From the NCBI RefSeq assembly GCF_002794255.1, contig NZ_PGGW01000052.1, forward strand, positions 1 to 64,000: a stretch of DNA of 64,000 nt, in the 5' to 3' direction. The number at the start of each line of letters is the position of its first letter. The first letter of the stretch is position 1. Of the stretch, positions 27,957 to 36,485 are shown one piece after another. The notes beneath the pieces are model-generated. The model saw only the letters and a list, made by a program, of their open reading frames with translations, made no database searches and was not told the DNA's origin. The translations under genes were made by a program, and so were the position numbers. The stretch comes from Streptomyces carminius (lineage in GTDB: Bacteria > Actinomycetota > Actinomycetes > Streptomycetales > Streptomycetaceae).

Positions 27957-28999
27957 CGTGTCCCCGTTCCCGTTCCCGTTCCTGTCTCCGCCAGCCGCGC
28001 GGTGGCGGCACCCGCGCCGTCCCCGTCGTCCCCGCCGTTCGCGTCGTTCGCGTCGTTCCCCGTGTCCCGGAAGTCCCCGGCACCGCCGTGGGCGATCTCC
28101 AGGAAGGCCTCCTCCAGGGAGGCCGAGCGGGCGTCCAGCCCCGCCAGCTCCACCCCTTCCTGCCGGGCCCACAGCAGCAGTTCGGTCAGCGACTCCTGAA
28201 GCCGCTCGGTGCGTACCTCCACCCGGCCGTCCTCCCCGGCGGCGGCCCGCAGCGACAGCGGCAGCCGTGCCACCGGCACCCCCGCGGGCAGTGTGAAGCG
28301 GATCCGGGAGGGGCGGGTGGCGGTGACCTCGTCCGGGGTGCCGGAGACGACGATCCGCCCGGCCCGCATGATCGCCAGCCGGTCGGCGAGCTCCTCGGCC
28401 TCCTCCAGGTAGTGCGTGGTCAGCAGCACCGTGGTGCCCGCCGCGCGCAGTTCCCGCACCAGCCGCCAGGTCTCCCGGCGCCCCTCGGCGTCCAGCCCGG
28501 TCGTCGGCTCGTCCAGGAAGAGCACCTCGGGCCGGCCGAGCAGCGCCATCGCCAGGTCCAGCCGCCGCCGCTCGCCGCCGGAGAGCTGCTTGACGCGTAC
28601 CTCGCGGCGCTCCCCGAGCCCCACCGCGGCCAGGACCTCCCCGATGGGGCGCGCCCGGGTGGTGCAGCCGGCCCACATCCGGGCGGTCTCGGCGACGGTC
28701 AGGTCGGACGGGAAGCCGCCCTCCTGGAGCATCACACCGATCCGGGGCCGCACCCGGGCGCGCTCGCGGTACGGGTCGTGGCCGAGGACGCGCACCTGTC
28801 CGCCGCTGGGCGCGGCCAGCCCCTCCAGCAGCTCGACGGTGGAGGTCTTGCCCGCCCCGTTCGTCCCCAGCAGCGCGAACAGCTCGCCGCGCGCCACGGA
28901 GAACGAGATGCCCCGTACGGCCTCGAAGTCGTCCCCCTTCGGCGAGCTGTAGCGCCGCCGCAGCCCGCTCACCTCGATGACCTGTTCCCTGGTGTTCAT
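27953..28999 (-). CDS. ABC exporter ATP-binding subunit
   Basis: A 348-residue ATPase: Walker A LGTNGAGKTST, signature QLSGGERRRLDLA, Walker B EVLFLDEPTTGLDAEG and H-loop LLTTHYLEEAEEL. First gene of the ATPase-permease-HK-RR operon. The last 40 residues are Asp/Asn/Gly-rich and end in a Gly-Thr repeat, a low-complexity tail. The promoter region carries TGACA/TGTCA dyads (29043-29069), candidate sites for the operon's own response regulator. Confidence 0.94.
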   Translation of the reverse strand: MNTREQVIEVSGLRRRYSSPKGDDFEAVRGISFSVARGELFALLGTNGAGKTSTVELLEGLAAPSGGQVRVLGHDPYRERARVRPRIGVMLQEGGFPSDLTVAETARMWAGCTTRARPIGEVLAAVGLGERREVRVKQLSGGERRRLDLAMALLGRPEVLFLDEPTTGLDAEGRRETWRLVRELRAAGTTVLLTTHYLEEAEELADRLAIMRAGRIVVSGTPDEVTATRPSRIRFTLPAGVPVARLPLSLRAAAGEDGRVEVRTERLQESLTELLLWARQEGVELAGLDARSASLEEAFLEIAHGGAGDFRDTGNDANDANGGDDGDGAGAATARLAETGTGTGTGTR

Positions 29000-29042
29000 G
29001 CCCTCAGCATCCTGCGGGAACGGGTGCCCGGGCAGTGCGGGC

Positions 29043-29069
29043 TGTCATGAGCGCGGGTGACAAATGTCA
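29043..29069. promoter_or_regulatory. TGTCA/TGACA dyads before the ABC-HK-RR operon
   Basis: TGACA-AA-TGTCA (29058-29069) is a perfect 12-bp dyad, and another TGTCA at 29043-29047 makes a second dyad with it. They lie 44-70 bp upstream of the operon start. Response regulators of the DesR/LiaR-like group bind short dyads of this sort, so autoregulation is plausible. Confidence 0.6.
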
Positions 29070-29111
29070 TCGGCGCCGGCCGGCCGGTGTCACCGGCCAC
29101 GACGAGAGCCT

Positions 29112-29159
29112 GCGAACACGGCGAACACGGCGAACACGGCGAACGCTGTGAACACGGCG
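29112..29159. repeat. 9-bp tandem repeat (GCGAACACG)
   Basis: Three exact GCGAACACG units are followed by a diverged one and a further GTGAACACG copy. The block directly abuts the tRNA-Gly terminator. Spacing and unit size do not fit CRISPR. No function is apparent. Confidence 0.8.
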
Positions 29160-29190
29160 AAAGGCCCCGGTCCGAAGACCGGGGCCTTTT
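29160..29190 (-). terminator. Terminator of the second tRNA-Gly gene
   Basis: AAAGGCCCCGGTC and GACCGGGGCCTTT pair over 13 bp around CGAA. On the minus strand it immediately follows the tRNA and ends with TTT, a standard intrinsic terminator. Confidence 0.88.
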
Positions 29191-29195
29191 CACTG

Positions 29196-29268
29196 AGCGG
29201 ACGACGAGGCTCGAACTCGCGACCTCAACCTTGGCAAGGTTGCGCTCTACCAACTGAGCTACGTCCGC
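29196..29268 (-). tRNA. tRNA-Gly (anticodon GCC), second copy
   Basis: The 73-nt cloverleaf is the same as the gene at 24280-24352, including the U discriminator. Two copies 4.9 kb apart on the same strand create a direct repeat of about 75 bp that could recombine. Confidence 0.96.
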
Positions 29269-29342
29269 ATGCCACCACCCGGCTCTCACCGGGAGGCGCG
29301 CCATCACTCTACCCGATCCCGGGGGACCGGTGGAGAGAATGG

Positions 29343-29414
29343 AGCGGGTGACAGGAATTGCACACTGCGTCTCCCTCTTGGAAAGAGGGCGCTCTACTAC
29401 TGAGCTACACCCGC
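29343..29414 (-). tRNA. tRNA-Gly (anticodon TCC)
   Basis: The minus strand gives acceptor GCGGGTG/CACCCGC, D-arm GCTCAGTAGTAGAGC, anticodon stem CCCTC/GAGGG with loop TTTCCAA (anticodon TCC), T-arm with TGCAATTCC, and U discriminator. It lies 74 bp upstream of the GCC tRNA on the same strand, so the two may be cotranscribed. Confidence 0.9.
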
Positions 29415-29526
29415 GTGACCATCCGGGCTTCCGGCCGTTTCCGGCCGCCCCGGCGGTGTGTCCCTGACTCTAGCCGATCACCCGGGGTGTCTGGCAAGTC
29501 GGTCCGCCGAGCCGCTCGGGGGCCGC

Positions 29527-29844
29527 TCAGTGGGCCTCGTCGAAGGCGTCGTAGACCTTCTTGGGGATGCGGCCGCGCGGCGGCACCTCGAAGCCGTTGG
29601 ACCGGGCCCAGGCCCGTACCGCGGCCGGATCCGGGGCGACGGAGGTGTGGTGGTACGTCCCGCCCGACCTCGACCGCTTGCGGCCGGCCCGCACGTAGGG
29701 CGCGAGGCTCATGCGCAGTTTCTTCGCGTTCTCGCGGTTGAGATCGATCTCGTAGGACTTGCCGTCGAGGCCGAAGGTGACCGTTTCCGACGCCTCCCCG
29801 CCCTCGATGTCGTCGGAGAGTGTGACCACTACGCGCTGCGCCAC
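29527..29844 (-). CDS. lsr2: Lsr2-family nucleoid-associated protein
   Basis: A 105-residue H-NS-like silencer. The N-terminal oligomerisation domain (AQRVVVTLSDDIEGGEASETVTFGLDGKSYEIDLN) and C-terminal AT-hook-like helix pair (AAVRAWARSNGFEVPPRGRIPKKVYDAF, with the PRGR grip) are both clear. Lsr2 silences AT-rich foreign or biosynthetic genes in actinobacteria. GTG 29844 gives the standard length and has AAAGGA about 10 bp upstream; frames further upstream add unlike sequence. Streptomyces usually have two paralogues; this could be Lsr2 or LsrL. Confidence 0.95.
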   Translation of the reverse strand: MAQRVVVTLSDDIEGGEASETVTFGLDGKSYEIDLNRENAKKLRMSLAPYVRAGRKRSRSGGTYHHTSVAPDPAAVRAWARSNGFEVPPRGRIPKKVYDAFDEAH

Positions 29845-30179
29845 GGATATCGGTCCTTTCGAGTGGATCACTGCCGAGAACGCTGTGAAACCACCGGTTG
29901 ACATGCGGTGATGTCGGCGTTCCGGCCGGTCGGGATCAATGCCTTTTCCCTTTGTACAGCGGCAGGCATTGATTCGCGGAGGGATGAATTCCCGTCCGCG
30001 TGTCAGGTCGTCGGGAGGACTTTACTTTTTCGGCGCCCATTCGTGTACCACTTCCCGGTGTTTTCTCGGGGGCCGATACCTGACCGTGACCCGGGGTACG
30101 GTTATCTACGCGAGTAGAGTTTTCCGCCGGGTACGCTGAAGCGGCAGCCTCCAGCACCAACACCCACCCAGGAGTACCT
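29845..30179. other. AT-richer divergent promoter region between lsr2 and purS
   Basis: No gene is supported. GC is visibly lower between 29930 and 30120. ATCAATGCC (29935-29943) and GGCATTGAT (29965-29973) form a perfect 9-bp inverted repeat. CTAC-GCGA-GTAG (30108-30119) overlaps TTATCT, a candidate -10 for purSQL. Low GC next to lsr2 makes self-silencing plausible. Confidence 0.55.
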
Positions 30180-30446
30180 GTGGCTCGCGTCGTAGTCGAC
30201 GTCATGCTCAAGCCGGAGATCCTCGACCCCCAGGGCCAGGCGGTTCAGCGTGCGCTGCCGCGACTGGGCTACGAGGGCATCGCGGACGTCCGCCAGGGCA
30301 AGCGCTTCGAGCTCGAACTGGAAGGGCCCGTCGACGACGCCGCCCTCGCCCGGATCCACCAGCTCGCCGAGAAGTTTCTCGCCAACACCGTGATCGAGGA
30401 CTTCACGGTCCGCGTCGAGGAGACCGAAGAGGTGACCCCCGTATGA
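30180..30446 (+). CDS. purS: FGAM synthase subunit PurS
   Basis: An 88-residue subunit that bridges PurQ and PurL in the three-part formylglycinamidine synthase. The typical sequence [29 protein letters not shown] and the ending RVEETEEV fit the family. AGGAG lies 6 bp before the GTG. Its stop overlaps the purQ ATG by 4 bp. Confidence 0.97.
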   Translation: MARVVVDVMLKPEILDPQGQAVQRALPRLGYEGIADVRQGKRFELELEGPVDDAALARIHQLAEKFLANTVIEDFTVRVEETEEVTPV

Positions 30447-31120
30447 CGACCCGGGTAGGAGTCGTCACCTTCCCCGGCTCCCTCGACGACGTCGACGCCC
30501 GGCGCGCCGTCCGCCTCGCCGGCGCCGAGCCGGTCGCCCTGTGGCACCGCGACAAGAACCTGCACCAGGTGGACGCCGTGGTCCTCCCCGGCGGCTTCTC
30601 CTACGGCGACTACCTGCGCTGCGGCGCCATCGCCCGGTTCTCGCCCGTCATGGAGACGATCGTCGACCAGGCCCGCGCGGGCCTGCCGGTGCTGGGCATC
30701 TGCAACGGCTTCCAGGTGCTGTGCGAGTCGCACCTGCTGCCCGGCGCGCTGACCCGCAACGACCACCTCCACTTCGTCTGCCGCGACCAGAAGCTCCGCG
30801 TGGAGAACGCGGACACCGCCTGGACGTCCGACTACACCGCCGGCCAGGAGATCACCGTCCCCCTCAAGAACGGCGAGGGCGGCTACGTCGCCGACGAGCG
30901 CACCCTCGACGAGCTGGAGGCGACCGGCCGGGTCGTCTTCCGCTACGTGGACGTCAACCCCAACGGATCCCGCCGCGACATCGCGGGCATCACCAACGAG
31001 GCCGGCAACGTCGTCGGCCTCATGCCGCACCCCGAGCACGCCGTCGAGACCCTGACCGGGCCGACCACCGACGGCCTGGGGTTCTTCACGTCGGTACTGA
31101 AGAAGCTGGTCACCACCTGA
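30443..31120 (+). CDS. purQ: FGAM synthase subunit PurQ (glutaminase)
   Basis: A 225-residue class I glutamine amidotransferase that feeds ammonia to PurL. The nucleophile is Cys88 in [11 protein letters not shown]; the His/Glu pair is in [10 protein letters not shown]. It follows purS by a 4-bp ATGA overlap and ends 1 bp before the purL ATG, so the three genes form a tight operon for step 4. Confidence 0.98.
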   Translation: MTTRVGVVTFPGSLDDVDARRAVRLAGAEPVALWHRDKNLHQVDAVVLPGGFSYGDYLRCGAIARFSPVMETIVDQARAGLPVLGICNGFQVLCESHLLPGALTRNDHLHFVCRDQKLRVENADTAWTSDYTAGQEITVPLKNGEGGYVADERTLDELEATGRVVFRYVDVNPNGSRRDIAGITNEAGNVVGLMPHPEHAVETLTGPTTDGLGFFTSVLKKLVTT

Positions 31121-31121
31121 G

Positions 31122-33371
31122 ATGACTCTCGACACCGTCAAGCACGCGAGCTCCACCCCCGACGTCGAGCAGCCCTGGGCCGAACTCGGCCTCAAGCGCG
31201 AGGAGTACGACCGGGTCCGCGAGATCCTCGGCCGCCGCCCGACCGGCGCCGAGCTGGCCATGTACTCCGTGATGTGGTCCGAGCACTGCTCCTACAAGTC
31301 CAGCAAGGTGCACCTGAAGCAGTTCAGCGAGAAGGCGCCGGAGTCCGACGCGCTGCTGGTGGGCATCGGCGAGCAGGCGGGCGTCGTGGACGTCGGCGAG
31401 GGCTACGCCGTCACCTTCAAGGTCGAGTCCCACAACCACCCGTCCTACGTCGAGCCCTACCAGGGCGCGGCCACCGGCATCGGCGGCATCGTCCGCGACA
31501 TCATCGCCATGGGCGCCCGCCCGGTCGCCGTGATGGACCCGCTGCGCTTCGGCGCCCCGGACCACCCCGACACCCGGCGCGTCCTGCCCGGCGTCGTCGC
31601 CGGCATCGGCGGCTACGGCAACTGCCTGGGCCTGCCCAACATCGGCGGCGAGGTCGTCTTCGACTCCTGCTACCAGGGCAACCCGCTGGTCAACGCGCTG
31701 TGCGTGGGCGTGATGCGGCACGAGGACATCCACCTGGCCAAGGCGTCCGGCGCGGGCAACAAGGTCGTCCTGTACGGCGCCCGCACCGGCGGCGACGGCA
31801 TCGGCGGCGCCTCCATCCTGGCCTCGGAGTCCTTCGACTCCGACAAGCCCAGCAAGCGCCCGGCCGTCCAGGTCGGCGACCCCTTCCAGGAGAAGCTGCT
31901 CATCGAGTGCACCCTGGAGGTCTTCCGGGAGAACCTGGTCGTCGGCATCCAGGACCTCGGCGCCGCGGGCCTGTCCTGCGCCACCTCCGAGCTGGCCTCC
32001 AACGGCTCCGGCGGCATGCGCGTCGAACTGGACACCGTGCCGCTGCGCGACTCCACGCTCTCGCCCGAGGAGATCCTCATGAGCGAGTCGCAGGAGCGCA
32101 TGTGCGCGGTGGTCGAGCCCGGCAAGGTGGACCGCTTCCTGGCCATCTGCGAGAAGTGGGACGTCATCGCCACCGTCATCGGCGAGGTCACCGACGGCGA
32201 GCGGCTGGAGATCTTCTGGCACGGCGAGCAGATCGTGGACGTGCCGCCGCGCACCGTCGCCCACGAGGGCCCGGTCTACGAGCGGCCCTACGCCCGCCCG
32301 CAGTGGCAGGACGCCCTCCAGGCCGACGACGCGAACGCCCTGCCCCGGCCGAAGGACGACGCGGAGCTGCGCGAGCAGGTCGTCAGGCTGGTCGGCTCCC
32401 CGAACCAGGCGTCCAAGAAGTGGATCACCGAGCAGTACGACCGCTACGTGCTCGGCAACACCGTCCTGGCCCAGCCCGAGGACAGCGGCATGATCCGCAT
32501 CAGCGAGGAGACCGGCCTGGGCGTGGCCATCGCCACCGACGGCAACGGCCGCTACGCCAAGCTCGACCCGTACGCGGGCGCGCAGCTCGCGCTGGCCGAG
32601 TCGTACCGCAACGTCGCCGCCACCGGCGCGAAGCCGCTGGCGGTCACCGACTGCCTGAACTTCGGCTCCCCGGAGGACCCGGCCGCGATGTGGCAGTTCG
32701 CCGAGGCCTGCCGCGGTCTGGCCGACGGCTGCCGCACCCTGGGCACCCCGGTGACCGGCGGCAACGTCTCCCTCTACAACCAGACCGGCGACGTGGCCAT
32801 CCACCCCACCCCGGTGGTGGGCGTGCTCGGCGTGATCGACGACGTCGCGCGCCGCACCCCGATGGCGTTCGCGGAGGAGGGCCAGCTTCTCTACCTCCTC
32901 GGGGAGACCCGCGAGGAGCTGGGCGGCTCGGCCTGGTCCCAGGTCGTCCACGACCACCTGGGCGGACTGCCGCCGCAGGTGGACCTGGAACGGGAGCGGC
33001 TGCTGGCCGAGATCCTGATCGCCGCCTCCCGGGACGGCATGATCGACGCCGCGCACGACCTGAGCGACGGCGGGCTCGTCCAGGCGGTGACCGAGTCCTG
33101 CCTCAAGGGCGGGAAGGGCGCCCGGTTGATCGTCCCCGACGGGCTGGAGCCGTTCGTGTTCCTGTTCTCGGAGTCGGCCGGCCGCGCGGTGGTGGCGGTG
33201 CCGCGCAGCGAGGAGCTGCGCTTCACCGACATGTGCGGCGCCCGCGGGCTGCCCGCCACCCGCATCGGTGTGGTGGACGGTGACGCCGTCGAGGTGCAGG
33301 GCCGGTTCACGATCCCGCTGGCCGAGCTGCGCGAGGTCCACGAGGCCACCATCCCGGCCCTGCTCGCCTGA
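31122..33371 (+). CDS. purL: FGAM synthase subunit PurL (small type)
   Basis: A 749-residue ATP-dependent synthetase that converts FGAR to FGAM with ammonia from PurQ. Landmarks are [59 protein letters not shown] sequence, [13 protein letters not shown] and [11 protein letters not shown]. Length is that of the PurS-dependent class, matching the presence of purS. Confidence 0.98.
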   Translation: MTLDTVKHASSTPDVEQPWAELGLKREEYDRVREILGRRPTGAELAMYSVMWSEHCSYKSSKVHLKQFSEKAPESDALLVGIGEQAGVVDVGEGYAVTFKVESHNHPSYVEPYQGAATGIGGIVRDIIAMGARPVAVMDPLRFGAPDHPDTRRVLPGVVAGIGGYGNCLGLPNIGGEVVFDSCYQGNPLVNALCVGVMRHEDIHLAKASGAGNKVVLYGARTGGDGIGGASILASESFDSDKPSKRPAVQVGDPFQEKLLIECTLEVFRENLVVGIQDLGAAGLSCATSELASNGSGGMRVELDTVPLRDSTLSPEEILMSESQERMCAVVEPGKVDRFLAICEKWDVIATVIGEVTDGERLEIFWHGEQIVDVPPRTVAHEGPVYERPYARPQWQDALQADDANALPRPKDDAELREQVVRLVGSPNQASKKWITEQYDRYVLGNTVLAQPEDSGMIRISEETGLGVAIATDGNGRYAKLDPYAGAQLALAESYRNVAATGAKPLAVTDCLNFGSPEDPAAMWQFAEACRGLADGCRTLGTPVTGGNVSLYNQTGDVAIHPTPVVGVLGVIDDVARRTPMAFAEEGQLLYLLGETREELGGSAWSQVVHDHLGGLPPQVDLERERLLAEILIAASRDGMIDAAHDLSDGGLVQAVTESCLKGGKGARLIVPDGLEPFVFLFSESAGRAVVAVPRSEELRFTDMCGARGLPATRIGVVDGDAVEVQGRFTIPLAELREVHEATIPALLA

Positions 33372-33449
33372 CGGCCCGCGCGTAGTACCCGGCCCGGGTG
33401 CCCGGGACGCGCCCCGCCCCCCGCACCGGGGGCGGGGCGCGTCGCACGT

Positions 33450-33701
33450 TCACGCGCCGGTGTGGCCGATGTGCTCGATATGCAGGGACTGTGTGCGCGT
33501 GTCGATGCGGTAGAGAACGCGCCAGGGCCCGTGGCGCAGCCGACGGTGATCGGTTCCCCAGGGGCGGGACTCCTCGGGCCGGGGGTTCTCGGTGAGCCGA
33601 TCGGTGGCCTGGAGGAGGGTGTCGACACCGCGGGCGTCGTTCTTGAGATGACCCGCGGCCGCGTTGAGGGCGGCAGGCTCCCACAGAACCCGCCAGGTCA
33701 C
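33450..33701 (-). CDS. RelE/ParE-superfamily toxin
   Basis: An 83-residue basic protein: WRVLWEPAALNAAAGHLKNDARGVDTLLQATDRLTENPRPEE, then a DHRRLRHGPWRVLYRIDTRT core, as in RelE-like ribosome-dependent mRNA interferases. It starts at a GTG overlapping the antitoxin stop by 4 bp. The usual antitoxin-first order supports the call. Confidence 0.9.
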   Translation of the reverse strand: MTWRVLWEPAALNAAAGHLKNDARGVDTLLQATDRLTENPRPEESRPWGTDHRRLRHGPWRVLYRIDTRTQSLHIEHIGHTGA

Positions 33702-33961
33702 TCCCCTCTCCCGGCGGCATCGAGAAGGGCACGGCGTGCCTCGTCGTGCGGGATGGGTGTTTCGGCGCGGCCGAGCGCGCGATCCCGCTCAAGGCGGGCC
33801 AGCGCGAGGGCGTCCTCCAGATCCTCGAGTTCGGCGGGGGAGATGAGGACCGCTGTGGGGACACCGCGGTCGGTCAGGGTGATGTGCTCGTGCTGGGCGG
33901 CCCGGCGGGCGAGATCGCCGAGTTTGCCCCGTGCCTCCGCGATGGGATACGTAGCAGACAT
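33698..33961 (-). CDS. Phd/YefM-family antitoxin
   Basis: An 87-residue Phd-type protein (YPIAEARGKLGDLARRAAQHEHITLTDRGVPTAVLISPAELEDLEDALAL). It should bind and neutralise the downstream toxin and repress the operon. Minus-strand TACACT ends 7 bp before the ATG, so the message is probably leaderless. A dyad touches the start codon. Confidence 0.92.
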   Translation of the reverse strand: MSATYPIAEARGKLGDLARRAAQHEHITLTDRGVPTAVLISPAELEDLEDALALARLERDRALGRAETPIPHDEARRALLDAAGRGE

Positions 33962-33981
33962 GCATCTAGTGTACAGATGCA
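33961..33981. promoter_or_regulatory. Dyad over the toxin-antitoxin promoter and start codon
   Basis: TGCATCT (33961-33967) and AGATGCA (33975-33981) are exact inverted arms around AGTGTAC. The minus-strand -10 TACACT lies between them, and the left arm includes the first base of the ATG. Phd-type autoregulation through this dyad is likely. Confidence 0.75.
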
Positions 33982-34114
33982 CCACACTTCTGCGGTGCTC
34001 CCGGCGCCCCGTCGGCGGAGCGGAATCTGTCCAGGTCGCCGGGTGCGCGAAGCGCACCGGCCGCACCGACTGAGTCCGCCGCGTGGTGGCGGGTGGCCGG
34101 CCTCTGGTCCAATA

Positions 34115-34144
34115 TCCATCCTCTGACTAGAGTCAGAGGATGGA
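34115..34144. promoter_or_regulatory. Perfect 30-bp palindrome overlapping the start codon
   Basis: Two 14-bp arms (TCCATCCTCTGACT and its complement) meet around AG with no mismatch. The palindrome contains the inferred -10 (TAGAGT, 34128-34133) and the ATG at 34140. The gene starts with a MarR domain, so it should repress itself here, and its message is probably leaderless. Confidence 0.85.
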
Positions 34145-35057
34145 CTCGGAGCAGATCGAGCAGGTGCGGCGCTTCAACCGCACCGTCACCGAACGCGTGG
34201 GCGTCCTCCACGACCGCTATCTCGGCCGCGACCGGCCCGTCGGCGAGGCCCGGCTGCTGTGGGAGATCGGCGAGCGCGGCGGCGCGCAGGACGTACGGCG
34301 GCTGCGCGAGCGCCTCGGCCTGGACTCCGGCTACGTCAGCCGCCTGCTGCGCGCACTGCAGGCCGACGGCCTGGTGACGGTGGAGCCGCACCCCGGCGAC
34401 CGGCGGGTGCGCACCATCCGCCTCACCGGCGCGGGCCGCGCCGAGCGCGCCGAACTCGACGCCCGCAGCGCCGAACTGGCCGGTTCCCTGCTGGCGCCGC
34501 TCAACGACGGCCAGCGCGCCCGGCTGACCGCCGCCATGGCCGAGGCCGAACGGCTGCTGACCGCCGCCACGGTCACCCTGGAGGTCACCGACCCGGACCA
34601 CCCCGACGCCCGGCACTGCCTGCGCTCCTTCTTCGCCGAACTCCAGGAGCGCCTGGACACCGGCTTCGACCCCGCCCGGAGCCTGCTGCCCGACGCGGGC
34701 GAACTCCGCCCGCCGCGCGGGGTGTTCCTCGTCGCCCGGCTGCACGGCGAGCCCGTCGGCTGCGCCGGCCTGAAGCTGCCGTCCGGCGCCCCGGCCGAGG
34801 TCAAGCGCATGTGGGTGGCCCCTCGTGCCCGGGGCCTGGGCCTGGCCCGCCGCTTCCTGTCCGAACTGGAGGCGCGGGCCGCGCACCACGGCCACGAGGT
34901 ACTGCGGCTGGACACCAACAAGGTGCTCACCGCCGCGATCGGCCTGTACCGCTCCCACGGCTTCGAGGAGGTCCCCGCCTTCAACGACGAGCCGTACGCC
35001 CACCACTGGTTCGAGAAGCGGATCGCCGCGGGACCGTCGTCCGGTCCGCGGGAGTGA
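34140..35057 (+). CDS. MarR-GNAT fusion (HTH regulator with acetyltransferase domain)
   Basis: A 305-residue two-domain protein. Residues 1-145 are a MarR winged helix (VRRLRERLGLDSGYVSRLLRALQADGLVTVEPHPGDRRVRTIRLT). Residues 150-295 are a GNAT N-acetyltransferase with CoA loop (APRARGLGLARRFLSELEARA) and the end IGLYRSHGFEEV. Such fusions are widespread in Streptomyces; the substrate of the enzyme part is unknown. It controls itself through the palindrome over its start. Confidence 0.92.
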   Translation: MDSEQIEQVRRFNRTVTERVGVLHDRYLGRDRPVGEARLLWEIGERGGAQDVRRLRERLGLDSGYVSRLLRALQADGLVTVEPHPGDRRVRTIRLTGAGRAERAELDARSAELAGSLLAPLNDGQRARLTAAMAEAERLLTAATVTLEVTDPDHPDARHCLRSFFAELQERLDTGFDPARSLLPDAGELRPPRGVFLVARLHGEPVGCAGLKLPSGAPAEVKRMWVAPRARGLGLARRFLSELEARAAHHGHEVLRLDTNKVLTAAIGLYRSHGFEEVPAFNDEPYAHHWFEKRIAAGPSSGPRE

Positions 35058-35161
35058 ACGGGCGCGGTGTCACGGGGCGCTGGTAGGTTCACCGCCGGAC
35101 GGGTGCCGAGGCCGTACGGCACAGCAGCACAGCAGTACAACGGGACGGGGGAGACGGGGAG

Positions 35162-36412
35162 ATGGACCGCGGGCGGTGGCGGACGGCGTACGTCCGGCTG
35201 ATGTGCGGCACGGCCGTTCTCGCGATCGGGCTGAGCGGCTGGACGCTGTGGGAGGTGTGGGACCGCCGGCACACCGTGGACGAGGCGTGCGCGGGACTGG
35301 TCCCGGCGGGCGAGGTGCTGGCCCTGTCCGGGAGCGGCGGCGAGATCACCGCCGCCGAGGAGATCGAGCCGGACAAGCCCTTCGCCCAGGCCTGCGTGCT
35401 GCGCAGTGCGGAGGCCGCCGAGGCGCTGGGTGGTTCGGGCACCCGGCAGTTCTTCATCGCGCGGCTCGCCACCGAGCCCACCGGGTGGACCTCCGAACCG
35501 GTGGACGACAGCTTCCAGGACCCGCTCGACCCCTCCAACCCGTGGATCCGCGTCCCGCTCGTGCACCAGCCGGTCGGTGGCGGCATCACGGGCGAGGTCA
35601 CCGAGAACGGGGTCGCCGTCCGGCTGCCCTGCCCCGGGGTCGAGCACCAAGGCGAGGAGATCACCGCGATACGGGCCGCCGCCACCCTGGACCTGGTGGC
35701 GTACCGGGAGTTCGGGCAGGACGGCCAGCTCCGTCAGGCCGACCGCGACCGGCTGGCGGACATCGCGGTCGCCGCCGCCGACAACCTCGCCGCCGAGCTC
35801 GGCTGCCCCGACCGCCTCCCCGAGCCGCCGGACGGCATACCGGCGCTGAACACCGAACCGGTCGACCCGGACGAGGCGGCGGGCACCTGCGCCTGGTACG
35901 GCGCGGCAGGCCTGCACACCGGTCCGGCCAACTCCTCGGGCTGGCTGCCGGACCAGGTGCTGGAGAGCCGCGCCGGCGAGCTGGTGTGGCAGGAGCGCTG
36001 CCTGCTGACCGTCAGCGGCGAGGCCCGGGGCGCGACGCACCTGCGGCACCGGGACGACCCCGCCTACCGGCGGTACCGCGAGGCCGACGAGGGGCGAGGG
36101 CTCTGGTGGCTCAGCGCCGAGAGCTTCTTCGGTGACGCCGCCGAGCAGGTCGCCACCGACCCCGTCCACGAGGAGCGGACGGTCGAGCACGGCACGGGCG
36201 GCTACGACAGGCAGGGGAACGCCTGGTGGGCCACCTCCGTCTGCGACGGGGAGCCCGCCGTCCACGTCCTCACCGCCGGTTACCCGTACGTCCACGGCGC
36301 GGGCCGCCATCTGGAACCGGTCCTCCGCGCCTACGTCGAGGACGTCGCGGAGCGGCGCGGCTGCACGGACGCCGTCCTGCCCACGGCGGACGACTTCGCG
36401 CGGGCGGACTGA
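35162..36412 (+). CDS. Membrane-anchored extracellular protein, unknown function
   Basis: A 416-residue protein with one N-terminal membrane helix (LMCGTAVLAIGLSGWTLWEVW) and a large exported domain with about eight Cys, which suggests disulfides. Two halves look weakly similar: both have a Cys shortly after a residue run such as DEACAGLVPAGEV or AAGTCAWYGA, and both contain an aromatic FFIA/WWLS strand. Proteins of this type are common in Streptomyces but have no known role to me. GGGGAG precedes the ATG. Confidence 0.8.
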   Translation: MDRGRWRTAYVRLMCGTAVLAIGLSGWTLWEVWDRRHTVDEACAGLVPAGEVLALSGSGGEITAAEEIEPDKPFAQACVLRSAEAAEALGGSGTRQFFIARLATEPTGWTSEPVDDSFQDPLDPSNPWIRVPLVHQPVGGGITGEVTENGVAVRLPCPGVEHQGEEITAIRAAATLDLVAYREFGQDGQLRQADRDRLADIAVAAADNLAAELGCPDRLPEPPDGIPALNTEPVDPDEAAGTCAWYGAAGLHTGPANSSGWLPDQVLESRAGELVWQERCLLTVSGEARGATHLRHRDDPAYRRYREADEGRGLWWLSAESFFGDAAEQVATDPVHEERTVEHGTGGYDRQGNAWWATSVCDGEPAVHVLTAGYPYVHGAGRHLEPVLRAYVEDVAERRGCTDAVLPTADDFARAD

Positions 36413-36485
36413 CCCGGGCGGCCGGGCCGGTCCGGACGCCCGCCGGGGCCGGGGTGCGGGGACGGCCGCGACCGGCGGGCCCCGC

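Noticed and set aside
29112..29159. CRISPR-like short repeats
   Set aside because: Units are 9 bp and adjacent, with no spacers and no cas genes. It is a simple tandem repeat.
31110..33341. A 743-codon minus-strand frame opposite purL
   Set aside because: It mirrors purL codon by codon as expected from third-position GC bias; no start signals or domains.
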